Origin: VEQN01 sp036405975
GTDB lineage: Bacteria; Patescibacteriota; Minisyncoccia; Phycocordibacterales; CAIZLB01
NCBI GenBank assembly: GCA_036405975.1
Contig: DASWWM010000005.1
Span: forward strand, 1-29,844
Length of the DNA stretch: 29,844 bases
Direction of reading: 5' to 3'
In this document: positions 27,329-29,844 of the stretch, one piece after another
Layout of the letters: each line of letters begins with the position of its first letter
Numbering within the stretch: position 1 is the first letter of the stretch
The notes under the pieces: generated by a model
Seen by the model: the letters and a program-made list of their open reading frames with translations, nothing else
Told to the model about the DNA's origin: nothing
Databases searched by the model: none
Position numbers and translations under genes: made by a program

Positions 27329-28037
27329 CAGGAAGAAATCAAATTCAAAGATTCTCCTGAGAGTCTTCGGAGTCGCTCTTTTGCTTTGGCTCGTTTCTCT
27401 TGCCTTGGGCGGTCCTCTCCGGTCAGGAGTGGCTGCTCTCCAGCGGGCAGTAGGGCATGCATTCGGGTATTACAATGAGCCCGTCCGACCTATTTCAGAG
27501 AATGCGCTCATACAGTCTCTCCGGTCTGAGAATGAGGAGCTCAAGATGCTCCTTGGCAGAGTCGCGGAACCCGATGACAAGATCCTTGCCACGGTCCTGG
27601 TCCGTCCCCCGAAGACTCCGTATGACTCCCTTGTAATAGACATCGGAGAAAACCAAGGCCTTCTTGCCGGCGATTTCGTATACGGGGAAATGAACTATCT
27701 GATCGGCCGGATCGAGGAAGTTCGGCCTGTCACTTCGGTCGTGAAGCTTTTCTCCACTCCGGGAGAGAGGATCGATGCGCTTCTCGGCACAGGCTCGACG
27801 ACGTCTGCCGTCTCCGTAGAGGGAAGGGGCGGGGGGAATTTCTATATAAAGATCCCAAGAAACGTCCAAGCCAATGAGGGCGATCCGATTGTCGTTCCGG
27901 GCACCAACTCCTATGTTCTTGGCGCGGCCGAAACCGTAGATGCCGGAGAGGGAGATGCATACGCTCATATTTACTTCAGGCTCCCCGTGAAGCTTAACTC
28001 AATCCAATATGTCCAAGTCCAGAAGGCCGTACGTTAG
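27306..28037 (+). CDS. mreC: Rod shape-determining protein MreC
   Basis: The 243-residue protein has one N-terminal transmembrane helix (about 17-36, ILLRVFGVALLLWLVSLAL). A coiled-coil stretch follows (about 60-85, ENALIQSLRSENEELKMLL), then the MreC beta-barrel region (ILATVLVRPPKTPYDSLVIDIGENQGLLAGDFVY..., FYIKIPRNVQANEGDPIVVPG). MreC lies in the periplasm-equivalent space and activates PBP2 while joining MreB filaments to the wall machine. It overlaps mreB-2 by 23 bases and mreD by 29, so the three are translated together. It is a little shorter than E. coli MreC (367 residues) because the C-terminal tail is absent. Confidence 0.93.
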   Translation: MNYRLRDNRKKSNSKILLRVFGVALLLWLVSLALGGPLRSGVAALQRAVGHAFGYYNEPVRPISENALIQSLRSENEELKMLLGRVAEPDDKILATVLVRPPKTPYDSLVIDIGENQGLLAGDFVYGEMNYLIGRIEEVRPVTSVVKLFSTPGERIDALLGTGSTTSAVSVEGRGGGNFYIKIPRNVQANEGDPIVVPGTNSYVLGAAETVDAGEGDAYAHIYFRLPVKLNSIQYVQVQKAVR

Positions 28038-28293
28038 CTTTTTCATATTCGGAACGGCCCTCTTCCTTCCGATGATCCCATGGTATGTGCCATTTTTGGC
28101 CGCGGCATGGGCGTCATGGCATTACATGTATTATGAGTTCCTGGTTCTCGGCCTGCTCATGGACATCATGTTCGACAGCTCTCTCTTTTTCTCGATCTCA
28201 GGCAAGCCGTTTCAGTACCCGTTCTTCCTGGCATCAGCAGCGATCCTTGCCGGACTTCAGCTTGTCCGCAAGAGGGTTCGTTTCTATTCGTAA
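28009..28293 (+). CDS. mreD: Short MreD-like membrane protein
   Basis: Position and hydrophobicity identify MreD, the integral membrane partner of MreC and PBP2. The product has only 94 residues with about three transmembrane segments (10-32, 38-58, 68-86), against about 160 residues and five or six segments in typical MreD. The YEFLVLGLLMDIMFDSSLFF segment recalls the MreD (G)xxxGLxxDxx core. It overlaps mreC by 29 bases. Because it is very short, a diverged or reduced MreD is likelier than an unrelated protein, but sequence support is limited. Confidence 0.65.
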   Translation: MSKSRRPYVSFFIFGTALFLPMIPWYVPFLAAAWASWHYMYYEFLVLGLLMDIMFDSSLFFSISGKPFQYPFFLASAAILAGLQLVRKRVRFYS

Positions 28294-28317
28294 TTCTTCA
28301 TGAATCCGCTTGCCGGA

Positions 28318-28328
28318 TGCTATATAAT
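28318..28328 (+). promoter_or_regulatory. Extended -10 upstream of mrdA
   Basis: TGc then TATATAAT (28318-28328) contains TATAAT at 28323-28328, ending 13 bases before the ATG at 28342. It would give PBP2 its own start inside the mre locus. Confidence 0.5.
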
Positions 28329-28341
28329 GTACGCACTTTAA

Positions 28342-29844
28342 ATGATACGCAGGAAGCCAAAGAAAATCAGAAGGAATCACGAAATCTCCCCGGACGAGAT
28401 CTTCCTCGATTCGTCGAATCTTCCCGAATTCGACAAGGATCGGTTCGAAGGACAGATAGAGCGGCCTATTTCCAGGGGAGCCCTGATGTTTGCCGCGGGA
28501 ATATTCGCATTGGTAGGCCTCGTATTCGTATACAGGATCGGGTCTCTGCAGATCGCCGAGGGTGCCAAGTACAGGGAGGTGTCTGAAAACAATCGCCTCC
28601 ATCACAGTCTCATCTTCGCGGAACGCGGCGCGCTTACTGACAGGGAAGGAAAGCTCCTGTCATGGAACACCATCGATCCGAATCAAAGCGAATTTTCCCT
28701 GCGTGCATATTCGCAAGAAGCGGGGCTTCACGGATTGCTCGGATACATCAAGTATCCGAAGAAGGACAAATTCGGCTTTTATTACAATACAAAGTATGAG
28801 GGAGCGGATGGAATCGAAAAGTATCTTGATCCGGTCCTTTCGGGCGAGAACGGCCTGAACATTACGGAGACAAGTGCGACCGGAGGAGTGCTTTCGCAAA
28901 GCATGGTCCGACCCCCGAAGAAAGGAGAGAACGTGCAACTCTCGATTCACGAAGGGGCACAGAAGGCCCTGTACGCATCTATCCAGGAAATGGCACGACG
29001 GTCCGGATTCCGCGGAGGAGCCGGCGTGATGCTTGATGTGGAGACTGGGGAGGTCCTCGCAAGCGTGTCGTATCCCGAGTACGACTCGAATGTCATGACG
29101 GCCGGAAGCGACACTGCGCGAATACAGGGTTTCCTCACGGATGAGAATAATCCGTTCCTTGACCGAGTCGCTTCCGGCCTTTATACGCCGGGATCCATTC
29201 TCAAGCCGCTATTCGGGCTCGCAGCCATTTCGGAAGGAGTGATCACTCCGGAAAAGAAGATCGAAAGTACCGGAGAGCTGCGGGTTCCGAATCCGTACCA
29301 GCCAGGCGAATACACCATCTTCAAGGACTGGAAGGCTCACGGATTTACAAACCTGAAGGAGGCCATCGCGGTATCGTCCGACGTGTATTTCTATCAGATC
29401 GGTGGAGGATTTCCCGGACAGAAAGGTCTTGGCATCCTGAGGCTGGACGAGTATGCGAAGATGTTCGGATTCGGAGATTCGCTCGAGGGCACATTCTTCA
29501 GCGGAAAAAAAGGCATCATTCCGACCCCTGAATGGAAGAAGGTGAACTTCAAGGGTGACATCTGGCGGGTAGGAGATACGTACAATACGGTCATCGGACA
29601 GTACGGCTTCCAGGTTACGCCCATTCAGGCGGCACGGTATATCGCAGCCATTGCGAATAACGGAAAGCTCGTAACACCGACAATCTTCTCGGCAAAGTCT
29701 GAAAATGAGCTCGAGGCAAAAGGCTTGTATCTGCCTGGGGCTTCAAAGGTACAGCAGATCGAGAATGTCGGCGGCATTTCCCCTGAAAATGGAAAGAGGA
29801 TCAGCCAGGCGGAGCTCGACAGAAACTACCAGATTGTCAGGGAC
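28342..29844 (+). CDS. mrdA: Penicillin-binding protein 2 (partial, runs off the window)
   Basis: An open frame from ATG 28342 reaches the window end without a stop, giving 501 residues. After a basic cytoplasmic start (MIRRKPKKIRRNHE) comes one transmembrane helix (about 51-69), then the PBP dimer domain with ERGALTDREGKLLSWN (about 94-109). The transpeptidase domain carries the active site S-x-x-K as Ser285/Lys288 in YTPGSILKPLFG and the SxN-type motif SSD (345-347) in AVSSDVYFYQIGG, both as in PBP2. The KTG motif must lie beyond the window. It cross-links side-wall peptidoglycan as the elongasome transpeptidase, next to mreBCD. A promoter may lie at 28318-28328. Confidence 0.94.
   Translation, partial: MIRRKPKKIRRNHEISPDEIFLDSSNLPEFDKDRFEGQIERPISRGALMFAAGIFALVGLVFVYRIGSLQIAEGAKYREVSENNRLHHSLIFAERGALTDREGKLLSWNTIDPNQSEFSLRAYSQEAGLHGLLGYIKYPKKDKFGFYYNTKYEGADGIEKYLDPVLSGENGLNITETSATGGVLSQSMVRPPKKGENVQLSIHEGAQKALYASIQEMARRSGFRGGAGVMLDVETGEVLASVSYPEYDSNVMTAGSDTARIQGFLTDENNPFLDRVASGLYTPGSILKPLFGLAAISEGVITPEKKIESTGELRVPNPYQPGEYTIFKDWKAHGFTNLKEAIAVSSDVYFYQIGGGFPGQKGLGILRLDEYAKMFGFGDSLEGTFFSGKKGIIPTPEWKKVNFKGDIWRVGDTYNTVIGQYGFQVTPIQAARYIAAIANNGKLVTPTIFSAKSENELEAKGLYLPGASKVQQIENVGGISPENGKRISQAELDRNYQIVRD

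Noticed and set aside
1..29844. TGA recoded as glycine (SR1/Gracilibacteria code)
   Set aside because: Several genes end naturally at TGA (for example 6768-6770 and 13738-13740) and no family protein needs TGA read-through.
1..29844. tRNA, rRNA, CRISPR, prophage or insertion sequence
   Set aside because: I found no cloverleaf, no repeat-spacer pattern and no transposase, integrase or phage structural gene.

Overview
The window reads as chromosomal DNA of a Candidate Phyla Radiation (Patescibacteria, Parcubacteria/Paceibacteria-like) bacterium. This is an inference from gene content and style: short genes packed on both strands with gaps under 300 bases, a 421-residue proline-tRNA ligase without the editing insertion, a degenerate PriA, two MreB paralogues, a secreted protein joining a peptidoglycan-binding domain to IPT/TIG domains, a Gmad2 lipoprotein-like protein and a DUF1360 protein. 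TGA is used as a stop (for example at 6768-6770 and 13738-13740), so the Gracilibacteria/SR1 code in which TGA means glycine does not apply. I saw no rRNA, tRNA, CRISPR array, transposase or phage gene.

Layout. 1-5756: the tail of a VOC-family gene, a small unknown gene, rarA, a small anchored protein, a Vsr-like nuclease, galE (minus), a GyrI-like protein, a small secreted protein and a YggT protein. 5766-7735: an FMN reductase divergent from an HxlR regulator, then a VanY-like D,D-carboxypeptidase. 7736-15194: envelope and accessory genes, namely a large surface protein, DUF1360, a Cdd1-type HhH protein, an unknown two-TM protein with a structured leader, two divergent DoxX-like membrane proteins, a SET-domain methyltransferase, a transglutaminase-like protein, a Gmad2 protein and a ZIP metal transporter. 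15191-20250: tlyA (minus), hpf (plus), then fmt, def and priA (minus). 20366-24156: mreB-1, holB, a small Lys-rich protein, frr and rseP. 24273-29844: an unknown membrane protein (minus), proS, then mreB-2, mreC, mreD and the start of mrdA (PBP2), which runs off the window.

How the genes work together. The right end is an elongasome operon (MreB, MreC, MreD, PBP2). The order frr - rseP - proS resembles the common bacterial order pyrH-frr-uppS-cdsA-dxr-rseP-proS with the isoprenoid and lipid genes removed. fmt and def are the matched formylation and deformylation pair. VanY-like, PG-binding, SET and metal-uptake genes form the accessory envelope part.

Most striking signals: (1) a PriA that keeps its eight zinc cysteines but has lost Walker A, the DEAH box and helicase motifs V and VI; (2) many genes preceded by an extended -10 (TGnTAnnnT) ending only 5-9 bases before the ATG, with no Shine-Dalgarno sequence, which suggests leaderless mRNAs; (3) perfect 12-15 bp inverted repeats inside coding genes (rarA, SET gene, fmt, mreB-2); (4) a perfect 20-bp-arm palindrome at 91-131; (5) a good promoter directly followed by a 12-bp hairpin in a leader of about 125 bases at 10555-10717. 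All calls rest on reading the sequence and recalling families; no database search was run.
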